A stretch of DNA of 64,000 nt from Pseudomonas silvicola. GTDB lineage: Bacteria > Pseudomonadota > Gammaproteobacteria > Pseudomonadales > Pseudomonadaceae. Below the pieces are notes generated by a model. That model was not told the origin of the DNA. It did not search any database and saw only the letters and a list, made by a program, of their open reading frames with translations. The DNA lies in assembly GCF_026651855.1 (NCBI RefSeq), contig NZ_CP093280.1:2024001-2088000 (forward strand), written 5' to 3'. A program made the position numbers and the translations under genes. Shown one piece after another: positions 27,807 through 36,916 of this stretch (positions within the stretch are counted from its first letter, which is position 1; each line of letters begins with the position of its first letter).

Positions 27807-28946
27807 ATGATTCCCAGGACAGTGTTCAGCTCCGACCATGAACTGTTTCGTGACAGTGTGCGCAAGTTCTTCGAAAAGGAGGCTGCGCCGTTTCATGCCC
27901 AGTGGGAAAAGCGCGGCCACGTCGACCGCAGCCTCTGGAACAAGGCGGGGGAGGCCGGGTTGCTCTGCTCGCACATTCCCGAGGAGTACGGTGGCATGGG
28001 CGCTGATTTTCTCTACAGCGCGGTTGTCATCGAGGAGATCAGCCGCCAGGGCCTGAGTGGCGTCGGTTTTTCACTGCATTCGGACATCGTCGCCCCTTAC
28101 ATCCTGCATTACGGCAGCGAAAGCCTGAAGCACAAGTACCTGCCTCGCCTGGTCAGTGGCGAGCTGGTGGGCGCCATCGCCATGACCGAGCCGGGTGCCG
28201 GCTCGGACTTGCAGGGGGTCAAGACCAATGCCGTGCTGGACGGCGACGAGTACGTGCTCAACGGCTCCAAGACCTTCATCACCAACGGGCTGCTGGCAGA
28301 CCTGGTGATCGTGGTGGCCAAGACCGACCCCAAAGCCGGGGCCAAAGGCACCAGCCTGTTTCTGGTGGAGGCGGGTACGCCTGGGTTCGACAAGGGCAAG
28401 CGTCTGGAAAAGGTTGGCATGAAGGCTCAGGACACCGCCGAGCTGTTCTTCCAGAACGTGCGCGTTCCCAAGGACAACCTGCTGGGGCAGGCCGGGCAGG
28501 GTTTCAGTTACCTGATGCAGGAACTCCCCCAGGAACGCCTGACCGTGGCCATTGGCGCGGTAGCCTCGGCCGAAGCGGCCGTGCAGTGGACCCTGGACTA
28601 CACCCGCGACCGCAAAGCCTTCGGCAAGGCCGTCAGCGACTTCCAGAACACCCGTTTCAAACTGGCGGAAATGGCCACCGAGGTGCAGATTGGCCGAGTA
28701 TTCATCGACCGCTGCCTGGAACTTCATCTCAAGGGTGAACTGGACGTGCCCACGGCGGCGATGACCAAATACTGGGGCTCGGACCTGCAGTGCAAGGTGC
28801 TGGACGAGTGCGTGCAGCTGCATGGTGGGTACGGTTTCATGTGGGAATACCCCGTGGCCCGCGCCTGGGCGGACGCACGGGTGCAGCGCATCTATGCGGG
28901 CACCAATGAAATCATGAAGGAAATCATCGCCCGCTCGATCATTTAG
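27807..28946 (+). CDS. Acyl-CoA dehydrogenase
   Basis: FAD enzyme for the first step of beta-oxidation. It has 379 residues from the ATG at 27807 (MIPRTVFSSD), with AGAGG 6 nt upstream; earlier in-frame starts lack this. Signature regions are AMTEPGAGSDLQGVKT and the C-terminal QLHGGYGFMWEYPVAR. The probable catalytic Glu is in AGTNEIMKEI. Chain-length preference cannot be read from sequence; Pseudomonas homologues are often named long-chain. Confidence 0.92.
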   Translation: MIPRTVFSSDHELFRDSVRKFFEKEAAPFHAQWEKRGHVDRSLWNKAGEAGLLCSHIPEEYGGMGADFLYSAVVIEEISRQGLSGVGFSLHSDIVAPYILHYGSESLKHKYLPRLVSGELVGAIAMTEPGAGSDLQGVKTNAVLDGDEYVLNGSKTFITNGLLADLVIVVAKTDPKAGAKGTSLFLVEAGTPGFDKGKRLEKVGMKAQDTAELFFQNVRVPKDNLLGQAGQGFSYLMQELPQERLTVAIGAVASAEAAVQWTLDYTRDRKAFGKAVSDFQNTRFKLAEMATEVQIGRVFIDRCLELHLKGELDVPTAAMTKYWGSDLQCKVLDECVQLHGGYGFMWEYPVARAWADARVQRIYAGTNEIMKEIIARSII

Positions 28947-28969
28947 GGCAGCTTGCAGCCCTTTTCCCA

Positions 28970-30010
28970 TCAGGGGGCAGGGTTTGGTTGATCCTTGTGG
29001 ATGGCTTCGATGCCTTCCAGCACTTCATCGGTGAGTTTCAGGCCAAAGCTGGCAATGTTGCTGTCCAGTTGCTCCAGCGAGGTGGCACCGATGATGTTGC
29101 TGGTCACGAACGGCTGCTGTGTCACGAACGCCAGGGCCATTTGCGCCGGGTCCAGGCCGTGCTCGCGGGCCAGGGCCACGTAACGGCTGCAGGCGGCCAC
29201 GCTCTGTGGGTTGGAATAGCGGCTGAAGCGGCTGAACAGGGTCAGGCGCGCGCCGGCAGGCTTGGCGCCGTTCTCGAACTTGCCCGAGAGCATGCCGAAC
29301 GCCATGGGCGAGTAGGCCAGCAGGCCGCACTGTTCGCGAATGGCGATTTCCGCCAGGCCCACTTCAAAGCTGCGGTTGAGCAGGTTGTAGGGGTTCTGGA
29401 TCGACACCGCCCGCGGCCAGCCACGGCTTTCGGCCAGTTGCAGGAACTTCATGGTGCCCCACGGCGTTTCGTTGGACAGGCCGATGTGGCGAATCTTTCC
29501 GGCCTTGACCTGCTCGTCCAGGGCTTCCAGGGTTTCTTCCAGCGGGGTGATCAGGTCGTCCTGGGTGTGCTGGTAGCCCAGCTTGCCGAAGAAGTTGGTG
29601 CTGCGCTCGGGCCAGTGCAGCTGGTACACGTCGATCCAGTCGGTCTGCAGGCGCTTGAGGCTGGCGTCCAGGGCCTGGACGATGTGCGCGCGGTTGTGGC
29701 GCAGTTCGCCGTCGCGAATGTGCGCGATGCCGTTGCCGGGGCCGGCGATCTTGCTGGCCAGTACCCAGTCGGCGCGGTCGCCGGTGCGCTTGAAGTAGTT
29801 GCCGATGATGCGCTCGGTGCTGGCGTAGGTTTCCGGACGAGGGGGCACGGGGTACATTTCAGCCGTGTCGATGAAGTTGATTCCGGCCTGCTTGGCGCGC
29901 TCGATCTGCGCGAAGCCCTCTGCCTCGGTGTTCTGCTCGCCCCAGGTCATGGTGCCCAGGCACAGGGCGCTGACGTTGATGTCGGTGCGTCCCAGTCGGC
30001 GGTAATCCAT
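28970..30010 (-). CDS. Aldo/keto reductase (Tas-like)
   Basis: NADP-dependent aldo/keto reductase of 346 residues with the TIM-barrel catalytic set: NFIDTAEMYP (Asp, Tyr), WVLASKIAGP (Lys) and QLHWPERSTNFFG (His). Length and the C-terminal NIIGATSLEQLDSNI match Tas/YajO-type enzymes. The physiological substrate is unknown. It is convergent with the acyl-CoA dehydrogenase (23-bp gap) and divergent from rplM. Confidence 0.9.
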   Translation of the reverse strand: MDYRRLGRTDINVSALCLGTMTWGEQNTEAEGFAQIERAKQAGINFIDTAEMYPVPPRPETYASTERIIGNYFKRTGDRADWVLASKIAGPGNGIAHIRDGELRHNRAHIVQALDASLKRLQTDWIDVYQLHWPERSTNFFGKLGYQHTQDDLITPLEETLEALDEQVKAGKIRHIGLSNETPWGTMKFLQLAESRGWPRAVSIQNPYNLLNRSFEVGLAEIAIREQCGLLAYSPMAFGMLSGKFENGAKPAGARLTLFSRFSRYSNPQSVAACSRYVALAREHGLDPAQMALAFVTQQPFVTSNIIGATSLEQLDSNIASFGLKLTDEVLEGIEAIHKDQPNPAP

Positions 30011-30188
30011 CTGCTTCTCCTCAAGGCAAAAGGAATCATAAAAGCAGGTTGATATTTTTTTCGCAATCTGGATAATTCGCCCCCTCTCTCTGCAGTGGAA
30101 GTGATGCGCCGCTCGCCGAAGAATCTTGCCGTGTATTGGACGCGCTGACCCGAGCCCCCGATAGCGTCTGTATCCGGCTGCCTTTGAC

Positions 30189-30217
30189 TTGTCAAAGTAC
30201 GCACTATTCAGTAAGAT
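30189..30217 (+). promoter_or_regulatory. Sigma-70 promoter of rplM-rpsI
   Basis: TTGTCA (30189-30194), a 17-bp spacer and TAAGAT (30212-30217), 42 bp before the rplM ATG. A weak CCGTC/GACGG hairpin (30221-30241) would lie at the 5' end of the transcript. Confidence 0.7.
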
Positions 30218-30259
30218 CTGCCGTCTATTTTTGCTGGACGGCCTTCGAGGCTATAAAGA

Positions 30260-30688
30260 ATGAAAACTTTTACTGCTAAACCGGAAACAGTAAAACGCGA
30301 CTGGTTCGTCGTTGATGCTGCTGGTCAGACCCTGGGTCGTCTGGCTACTGAAATCGCGAGCCGTCTGCGTGGCAAGCACAAACCAGAATACACTCCTCAC
30401 GTTGACACCGGTGACTACATCGTCGTCATCAACGCTGAGCAGGTTCGTGTCACTGGCGCTAAAACCACTGACAAAATGTACTACTTCCACTCCGGTTTCC
30501 CGGGCGGCATCAAGTCGATCAACTTCGAGAAGCTGATCGCCAAGGCCCCTGAGCGCGTGATCGAGACCGCGGTAAAAGGCATGCTGCCTAAGAACCCGCT
30601 GGGTCGCGACATGTACCGTAAGCTGAAAGTCTATGCGGGCGCTGCACACCCTCATACTGCTCAGCAGCCCCAAGAACTGAAGATTTAA
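30260..30688 (+). CDS. rplM: 50S ribosomal protein L13
   Basis: Large-subunit protein of 142 residues, the exact family length. L13 signatures include [20 protein letters not shown] and [20 protein letters not shown]. It is co-transcribed with rpsI 14 bp downstream. Its codon use is visibly more restricted (many GCT/CGT/ACT) than its neighbours, as in highly expressed genes. Confidence 0.98.
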   Translation: MKTFTAKPETVKRDWFVVDAAGQTLGRLATEIASRLRGKHKPEYTPHVDTGDYIVVINAEQVRVTGAKTTDKMYYFHSGFPGGIKSINFEKLIAKAPERVIETAVKGMLPKNPLGRDMYRKLKVYAGAAHPHTAQQPQELKI

Positions 30689-30702
30689 CGGAATAGTTCA
30701 TT

Positions 30703-31095
30703 ATGTCGGCGACTCAAAATTACGGCACTGGCCGTCGCAAGACTGCAACCGCACGCGTTTTCCTGCGTCCGGGCACTGGCAACATCTCCATCAACAACCG
30801 TTCCCTGGACACGTTCTTCGGCCGTGAAACTGCCCGCATGGTAGTTCGTCAGCCGCTGGAACTGACCGAGACCACCGAGAAGTTCGACATCTACGTCACC
30901 GTTATCGGTGGTGGTGTCAGCGGTCAAGCCGGTGCGATCCGTCACGGTATCACCCGTGCCCTGATGCAGTACGACGAGACCCTGCGTGGCGCCCTGCGTA
31001 AAGCTGGCTACGTCACTCGTGACGCTCGTGAAGTTGAACGTAAGAAAGTCGGCCTGCGTAAAGCGCGTAAGCGTCCGCAGTACTCGAAGCGTTAA
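30703..31095 (+). CDS. rpsI: 30S ribosomal protein S9
   Basis: Small-subunit protein of 130 residues. It has the N-terminal [16 protein letters not shown] and the basic C-terminal tail [17 protein letters not shown] that reaches the P-site tRNA. It is second in the rplM-rpsI operon, which a strong terminator closes. Confidence 0.98.
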   Translation: MSATQNYGTGRRKTATARVFLRPGTGNISINNRSLDTFFGRETARMVVRQPLELTETTEKFDIYVTVIGGGVSGQAGAIRHGITRALMQYDETLRGALRKAGYVTRDAREVERKKVGLRKARKRPQYSKR

Positions 31096-31121
31096 TTTTA
31101 CGCCTCGCGACTCCGTTCAAG

Positions 31122-31156
31122 AAAAAGCCCGGTTCCGTTGGAATCGGGCTTTTTTT
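31122..31156 (+). terminator. Terminator after rpsI
   Basis: A long stem pairing AAAAAGCCCGGTTCC with GGAATCGGGCTTTTT (one G-T pair) and continuing into a T run. Confidence 0.93.
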
Positions 31157-31362
31157 ATGTCGACTAGACTACCAAGTGCTATTGCTTAATGGCGGCTTGT
31201 GAAGTCTTCGCGTGGCGGCTTGCCACGCCTGCACAGGTTGCCTGGACAGGGGTGCGGCCGTTTGCCACGGGTTTTCCCTTGTCTGCGTCTGGGCTTGTAA
31301 CTACCATTCGGCAGATTTTCAGGTGCTGACCTCGCCGGCCGGATGGAACCAACAATGTGAAT

Positions 31363-31378
31363 GCCTGTTGCAACAGGC
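31363..31378. promoter_or_regulatory. 16-bp palindrome upstream of petA
   Basis: GCCTGTTG followed by CAACAGGC, a perfect palindrome 27 bp before the petA ATG. It could be an operator or a leader hairpin. Confidence 0.35.
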
Positions 31379-31405
31379 CACGAAATGCTGATGGGAGAGG
31401 ACTGA

Positions 31406-31999
31406 ATGAGCAATGACGGCGTGAATGCAGGCCGGCGTCGCTTCCTCGTAGCGGCCACATCCGTGGTTGGCGCAGCAGGAGCGGTAGGGGCTGCGGTCCC
31501 GTTCGTCGGGTCTTGGTTCCCCAGCGCCAAGGCCAAGGCGGCGGGGGCGCCAGTCAAGTTCAACATCAGCAAGGTCGAGCCCGGCCAGCAGGTCATCGCC
31601 GAATGGCGCGGCCAGCCGGTGTTCGTGGTGCGCCGCACCGACGAGATCCTGGCCAACCTGGGCAAGATCGAAGACCGTCTTTCCGATCCCGAGTCCAGGA
31701 ACTCCACCCAACCAGCCTACGTCGACCCCAAGCTGCGCTCCATCAAGCCGCAGGTACTGATTGTGATCGGTATCTGCACGCACCTGGGCTGTTCGCCGAC
31801 CTTCCGCCCCGAGGTGGCCCCGGCCGACTTGGGCAAGGACTGGGTAGGCGGTTATTTCTGCCCTTGTCACGGCTCCCACTACGACCTCGCCGGCCGGGTG
31901 TACAAATCCCAGCCTGCGCCGCTGAATCTGGCGGTGCCACCGCATTCGTACGAATCGGACGACGTGATTGTCATCGGCGTTGACCAGGAGAAAGCGTGA
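31406..31999 (+). CDS. petA: Cytochrome bc1 Rieske iron-sulfur subunit
   Basis: 2Fe-2S subunit of ubiquinol-cytochrome c reductase, 197 residues. The Tat-type N terminus GRRRFLVAATSVVGAAGAVG doubles as the membrane anchor. The Rieske ligand boxes are CTHLGCSP near residues 126-133 and CPCHGSHYD near residues 152-160. It is first of petABC, and its stop overlaps petB (TGATG). Confidence 0.97.
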   Translation: MSNDGVNAGRRRFLVAATSVVGAAGAVGAAVPFVGSWFPSAKAKAAGAPVKFNISKVEPGQQVIAEWRGQPVFVVRRTDEILANLGKIEDRLSDPESRNSTQPAYVDPKLRSIKPQVLIVIGICTHLGCSPTFRPEVAPADLGKDWVGGYFCPCHGSHYDLAGRVYKSQPAPLNLAVPPHSYESDDVIVIGVDQEKA

Positions 32000-33210
32000 T
32001 GAGCAAATTCATGGCCTGGGTGGATGCCCGTTTCCCTGCCACCAAAATGTGGGAAGAGCACCTCACCAAGTACTACGCGCCGAAAAATTTCAATTTCTTC
32101 TACTTCTTTGGCTCCCTGGCGCTGCTGGTGTTGGTCAATCAGATCGTCACCGGTGTGTGGCTGACCATGAGCTTTACCCCCTCTGCCGAAGAAGCGTTCG
32201 CGTCGGTCGAGTACATCATGCGCGACGTGTCCTACGGCTGGATCCTGCGTTACCTGCACTCCACGGGGGCGTCAGCGTTCTTCATCGTCGTTTACCTGCA
32301 CATGTTCCGTGGGCTGCTGTATGGCTCCTACAAGAAGCCCAGGGAGCTGGTGTGGATCTTCGGCATGCTGATCTACCTGGCGTTGATGGCCGAGGCCTTC
32401 ATGGGTTATCTGTTGCCGTGGGGGCAGATGTCGTACTGGGGCGCGCAGGTGATCATTTCCCTGTTCGGCGCCATTCCGGTCATCGGTAACGACCTGACCC
32501 AGTGGATACGCGGCGACTACCTGATTTCCGGTATCACCTTGAACCGTTTCTTTGCCCTGCACGTGATTGCCTTGCCCATCGTCATCCTCGGGTTGGTCGT
32601 GCTGCACATCCTGGCGCTGCACGAGGTGGGCTCCAATAACCCCGATGGCATCGAAATCAAGAAGCTCAAGGATGAAAACGGCGTGCCGCTGGACGGCATC
32701 GCCTTCCACCCGTACTACACGGTGAAGGATATCGTCGGGGTAGTGGTGTTCCTGTTCGTGTTCTGCTCCATCGTGTTCTTCTTCCCGGAGATGGGCGGCT
32801 ATTTCCTGGAGAAGCCCAACTTCGAACAGGCCAACGCCTTCAAGACACCGGAGCACATCGCCCCGGTGTGGTACTTCACGCCGTTCTACGCGATCTTGCG
32901 GGCAGTGCCGGACAAGCTGCTGGGGGTCATGTCCATGGGCGCGGCTATCGCCGTGCTGTTCGTGCTGCCGTGGCTGGACCGCAGCCCGGTCAAGTCCATG
33001 CGGTACAAGGGCTGGGTCAGCCGCGTAGCGCTGACGCTGTTCTGCGTGTCGTTCATGACGCTGGGGTACCTGGGTGTGCAACCGCCGACACCCGAGCGAA
33101 CGCTGGTGTCCCAGGTGTGCACGGTGCTGTATTTCGCCTATTTCATTCTGATGCCGTTCTACACCCGTTTCGAGCGAACCAAACCGGTACCGGAAAGGGT
33201 GACTGGCTGA
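31999..33210 (+). CDS. petB: Cytochrome b of the bc1 complex
   Basis: Diheme membrane subunit holding both quinol sites, 403 residues. I start at the ATG at 31999 (AGGAG 8 nt upstream); a GTG one codon earlier is less well spaced. Heme-ligand helices include LRYLHSTGASAFFIVVYLHMF and NRFFALHVIALP. The Qo-site PEWY-type motif appears as APVWYFTPFYAI near residue 290. Eight or more membrane helices. Confidence 0.97.
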   Translation: MSKFMAWVDARFPATKMWEEHLTKYYAPKNFNFFYFFGSLALLVLVNQIVTGVWLTMSFTPSAEEAFASVEYIMRDVSYGWILRYLHSTGASAFFIVVYLHMFRGLLYGSYKKPRELVWIFGMLIYLALMAEAFMGYLLPWGQMSYWGAQVIISLFGAIPVIGNDLTQWIRGDYLISGITLNRFFALHVIALPIVILGLVVLHILALHEVGSNNPDGIEIKKLKDENGVPLDGIAFHPYYTVKDIVGVVVFLFVFCSIVFFFPEMGGYFLEKPNFEQANAFKTPEHIAPVWYFTPFYAILRAVPDKLLGVMSMGAAIAVLFVLPWLDRSPVKSMRYKGWVSRVALTLFCVSFMTLGYLGVQPPTPERTLVSQVCTVLYFAYFILMPFYTRFERTKPVPERVTG

Positions 33211-33989
33211 TGAAAAAAATAATAGCGTTGCTCGTGCTGGTCTTCTTGCCTGCCGTGGTACTGGCTGCCGAAGGGGGGCCGGCGCTGGAAAAGGTCGACA
33301 TCGACCTCACTGACAAGGCCGCGCTGCAGGACGGCGCGCGCACCTTCGTCAACTACTGCATGGGGTGCCACAGTGCCAAGTTCCAGCGCTATGAGCGTGT
33401 GGCGGATGACCTGGGCATTCCCCATGACATGATGCTGGAAAAGCTGGTGTTCACCGGTGCCAAGATTGGTGACCACATGACCATCGGCATGCAGCCGGCA
33501 GACGCCAAGGCGTGGTTTGGCGCGGCGCCGCCGGACCTCACCCTGGTGGCGCGGGTGCGCGGCACTGACTGGCTGTATGGGTACCTGCGTGCCTTCTACG
33601 AAGACCCTTCACGGCCCTGGGGCGTGAATAACCTGGTCTTCCCCAATGTGGGCATGCCCAACGTGCTGGCAGGCCTCCAGGGGCGCCAGGTGATGGGGTG
33701 CAAGCAGGTACAGGTGGAGACCGACGGCAAGAAACAGTACGACCCGCTCACCGGTGCGCCCTTGACCCACGAAGCCTGTGATCAGCTGACGTTGCTGCCC
33801 AAGACCGGCAGCCTCACGCCGGAGCAGTTCGATGACAAGATTCACAACCTGGTGACCTTCCTGGCCTACTCGGCCAACCCCAACAAGCTCGCCAGCGAGC
33901 GCATCGGCGCTTACGTGTTGCTGTATCTGGCGATCCTGTTCATTTTTGCTTACCTGCTCAAACGTGAATTTTGGAAGGACGTTCATTGA
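33210..33989 (+). CDS. petC: Cytochrome c1 of the bc1 complex
   Basis: Periplasmic c-type cytochrome anchored by a C-terminal helix, 259 residues. It starts at the ATG overlapping the petB stop, with a signal peptide (MKKIIALLVLVFLPAVVLAA). The heme site CMGCH lies at about 50-54 (NYCMGCHSAKF), the likely axial Met region is VGMPNVLAG, and the tail anchor is YVLLYLAILFIFAYLLKRE. It passes electrons from the Rieske protein to soluble cytochromes. Confidence 0.96.
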   Translation: MKKIIALLVLVFLPAVVLAAEGGPALEKVDIDLTDKAALQDGARTFVNYCMGCHSAKFQRYERVADDLGIPHDMMLEKLVFTGAKIGDHMTIGMQPADAKAWFGAAPPDLTLVARVRGTDWLYGYLRAFYEDPSRPWGVNNLVFPNVGMPNVLAGLQGRQVMGCKQVQVETDGKKQYDPLTGAPLTHEACDQLTLLPKTGSLTPEQFDDKIHNLVTFLAYSANPNKLASERIGAYVLLYLAILFIFAYLLKREFWKDVH

Positions 33990-34015
33990 ATATGCGGTAA
34001 GATTTGCAGTTAAAT

Positions 34016-34068
34016 GCGCGCGCCCCTCACATTCGCCAAAGGAGTGTTTCAGGGGCGCGCGCGTTTTT
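34016..34068 (+). terminator. Terminator after petC
   Basis: A 12-bp GC-rich stem GCGCGCGCCCCT (34016-34027) / AGGGGCGCGCGC (34051-34062), then GTTTTTG. Confidence 0.88.
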
Positions 34069-34105
34069 GTGATATTCATGTTTTTTCCACGCGAGGAGGA
34101 CCGCC

Positions 34106-34723
34106 ATGGGCGTGACCAATCGGTTGGCCTGTTACTCCGACCCCGCTGACCACTATTCTCACCGGGTGCGCATCGTGCTGGCCGAGAAGGGTGTCAGCGC
34201 CGAAATCATCAGTGTGCCTGCGGGTTCGCAACCGGCGAAATTGATTGAAGTGAATCCCTACGGCAGTCTACCGACGCTGGTAGACCGTGATTTGGCGCTG
34301 TACGAATCCACCGTTGTGATGGAGTATCTGGATGAGCGCTACCCACATCCGCCGCTGATGCCGGTGTACCCGGTCGCACGGGCCAACAGCCGCCTGCTGA
34401 TCCATCGTATCCAGCGCGACTGGTGTGGGCTGGTGGATCTGATCCTTGATCCACGCGCCAAGGAGCCGGCCCGCGTCCAGGCCCGCAAGGAACTGCGCGA
34501 GAGCCTGACCGGCGTATCGCCACTGTTTGCCGACAAGCCTTTCTTCCTCAGTGAGGAGCAAAGTCTGGTTGATTGCTGTCTACTGCCCATACTCTGGCGA
34601 TTGCCGATGTTGGGTATCGAATTGCCGCGGCCTGCAAAGCCGCTGCTGGACTATATGGAGCGTCAGTTTGCCCGTGAGGCCTTCCAGGCTAGCCTCTCGG
34701 CCGCTGAACGTGAAATGCGCTAG
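34106..34723 (+). CDS. sspA: Stringent starvation protein A
   Basis: RNA-polymerase-associated GST-fold protein of 205 residues, used in stationary phase and in virulence control in Pseudomonas. The thioredoxin-like start [22 protein letters not shown] lacks a catalytic GST Cys/Ser pattern. The conserved surface run is [24 protein letters not shown] precedes the ATG. It is followed at once by sspB, its normal partner. Confidence 0.95.
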   Translation: MGVTNRLACYSDPADHYSHRVRIVLAEKGVSAEIISVPAGSQPAKLIEVNPYGSLPTLVDRDLALYESTVVMEYLDERYPHPPLMPVYPVARANSRLLIHRIQRDWCGLVDLILDPRAKEPARVQARKELRESLTGVSPLFADKPFFLSEEQSLVDCCLLPILWRLPMLGIELPRPAKPLLDYMERQFAREAFQASLSAAEREMR

Positions 34724-34740
34724 GTTTGAAGGAGCCGTTG

Positions 34741-35175
34741 ATGAACTCCAGTCGTCCGTATCTTGTGCGTGCACTCTACGAATGGATCGTGGACAACGAT
34801 TGCACGCCCCACATGCTGGTCAACTCCGAATTCCGTTCCGTGCAGGTCCCCAAGGGCTTCGCCAGTGACGGCCAGATCGTGCTGAACGTATCGCCCAAGG
34901 CGGTTCGCCACTTGCACATGGACAACGAAGCGGTCAGCTTCGAGGGCCGCTTCGGCGGCGTTGCCCATACCCTGTACGTGCCCATTGGCGCGATTCTCGG
35001 CGTGTACGCGCGCGAGAATGGCCAGGGCATGGTCTTCGACCTCGAGCCATCGATGATGGAAGAGGAAGAAGACAGCGGGTTCGAAGTGCATGCCGTCTCC
35101 GACGACGACCTGCCACCCGACGGAGGCCGCCCACAGCGCCCTGCCGGGCGCCCGAGCTTGAAGGTGGTCAAGTAA
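34741..35175 (+). CDS. sspB: ClpXP adaptor SspB
   Basis: Adaptor that delivers ssrA-tagged proteins to ClpXP, 144 residues. I start at ATG 34741 (MNSSRPYLVRALYEW) with AAGGAG upstream. The substrate-binding domain spans about 1-105, and an acidic linker (EEEEDS) follows. The C-terminal ClpX-binding tail is RPSLKVVK. Confidence 0.95.
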   Translation: MNSSRPYLVRALYEWIVDNDCTPHMLVNSEFRSVQVPKGFASDGQIVLNVSPKAVRHLHMDNEAVSFEGRFGGVAHTLYVPIGAILGVYARENGQGMVFDLEPSMMEEEEDSGFEVHAVSDDDLPPDGGRPQRPAGRPSLKVVK

Positions 35176-35176
35176 C

Positions 35177-35208
35177 AAAAAAGGCGATCCGTGTGGATCG
35201 CCTTTTTT
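35177..35208. terminator. Bidirectional terminator between sspB and dolP
   Basis: A perfect 14-bp stem (35177-35190 with 35195-35208) starting with six A and ending with six T, loop GTGT. It serves both convergent operons. Confidence 0.94.
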
Positions 35209-35246
35209 CAGACATGAAGCTTTTGGCTTGCAGCGCGAATCTGCCT

Positions 35247-36520
<1,274 letters not shown>

Positions 36521-36544
36521 TCAGTCGCGTTCGAGCCGTATTGT

Positions 36545-36916
36545 TCAACTCTCGAACGCATTGCGTAGCCAATTCAGGCGCATGTCCTTGCTGGCAGTGC
36601 CTTCCAGGGCGATCACGTCGAAGCGGCAGGGGTGGTTGGCCCAGCGCGCTTCCTTGTGCAGATACAGATGGGCAGCGTTGACTACCCGGGCCACCTTGCG
36701 CGCATCGATACTTTCGAGCGCGCCGCCCCATTGTGCGTGCAGGCGGTAACGAACTTCGACGAATACTACTGTATCGCCATCGAGCATGACCAGATCAAGC
36801 TCGCCGCCTTTACACAGCCAGTTGCGCGCAAGCAGTTGCAGGCCCTGCTGCTGCAGGTAGGCAAGCGCTTGCGCTTCGGCCTCCAGGCCTGCCTGGCGCG
36901 GTGAGGCGGCAGGCAT
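36545..36916 (-). CDS. yraN: YraN/UPF0102 endonuclease-like protein
   Basis: A 123-residue protein with a PD-(D/E)XK-like core: AQALAYLQQQG, then GGELDLVMLDGDTVVFVEVRYR, where Glu-39, Asp-41 and Glu-54 with a following polar residue match the family. Its function is unproven. It starts at the ATG that shares one base with the lpoA stop (TAATG); the longer upstream frame is lpoA in another frame. Lower-strand cluster member. Confidence 0.9.
   Translation of the reverse strand: MPAASPRQAGLEAEAQALAYLQQQGLQLLARNWLCKGGELDLVMLDGDTVVFVEVRYRLHAQWGGALESIDARKVARVVNAAHLYLHKEARWANHPCRFDVIALEGTASKDMRLNWLRNAFES

Larger units (their letters stand above)
31096..31405. other. rpsI-petA intergenic region
   Basis: This 310-bp gap holds the rpsI terminator, a hairpin GCGTGGC/GCCACGC (31210-31228) without a T run, and a perfect 16-bp palindrome at 31363-31378. 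I see no credible gene in it and no confident petA promoter. Confidence 0.6.
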
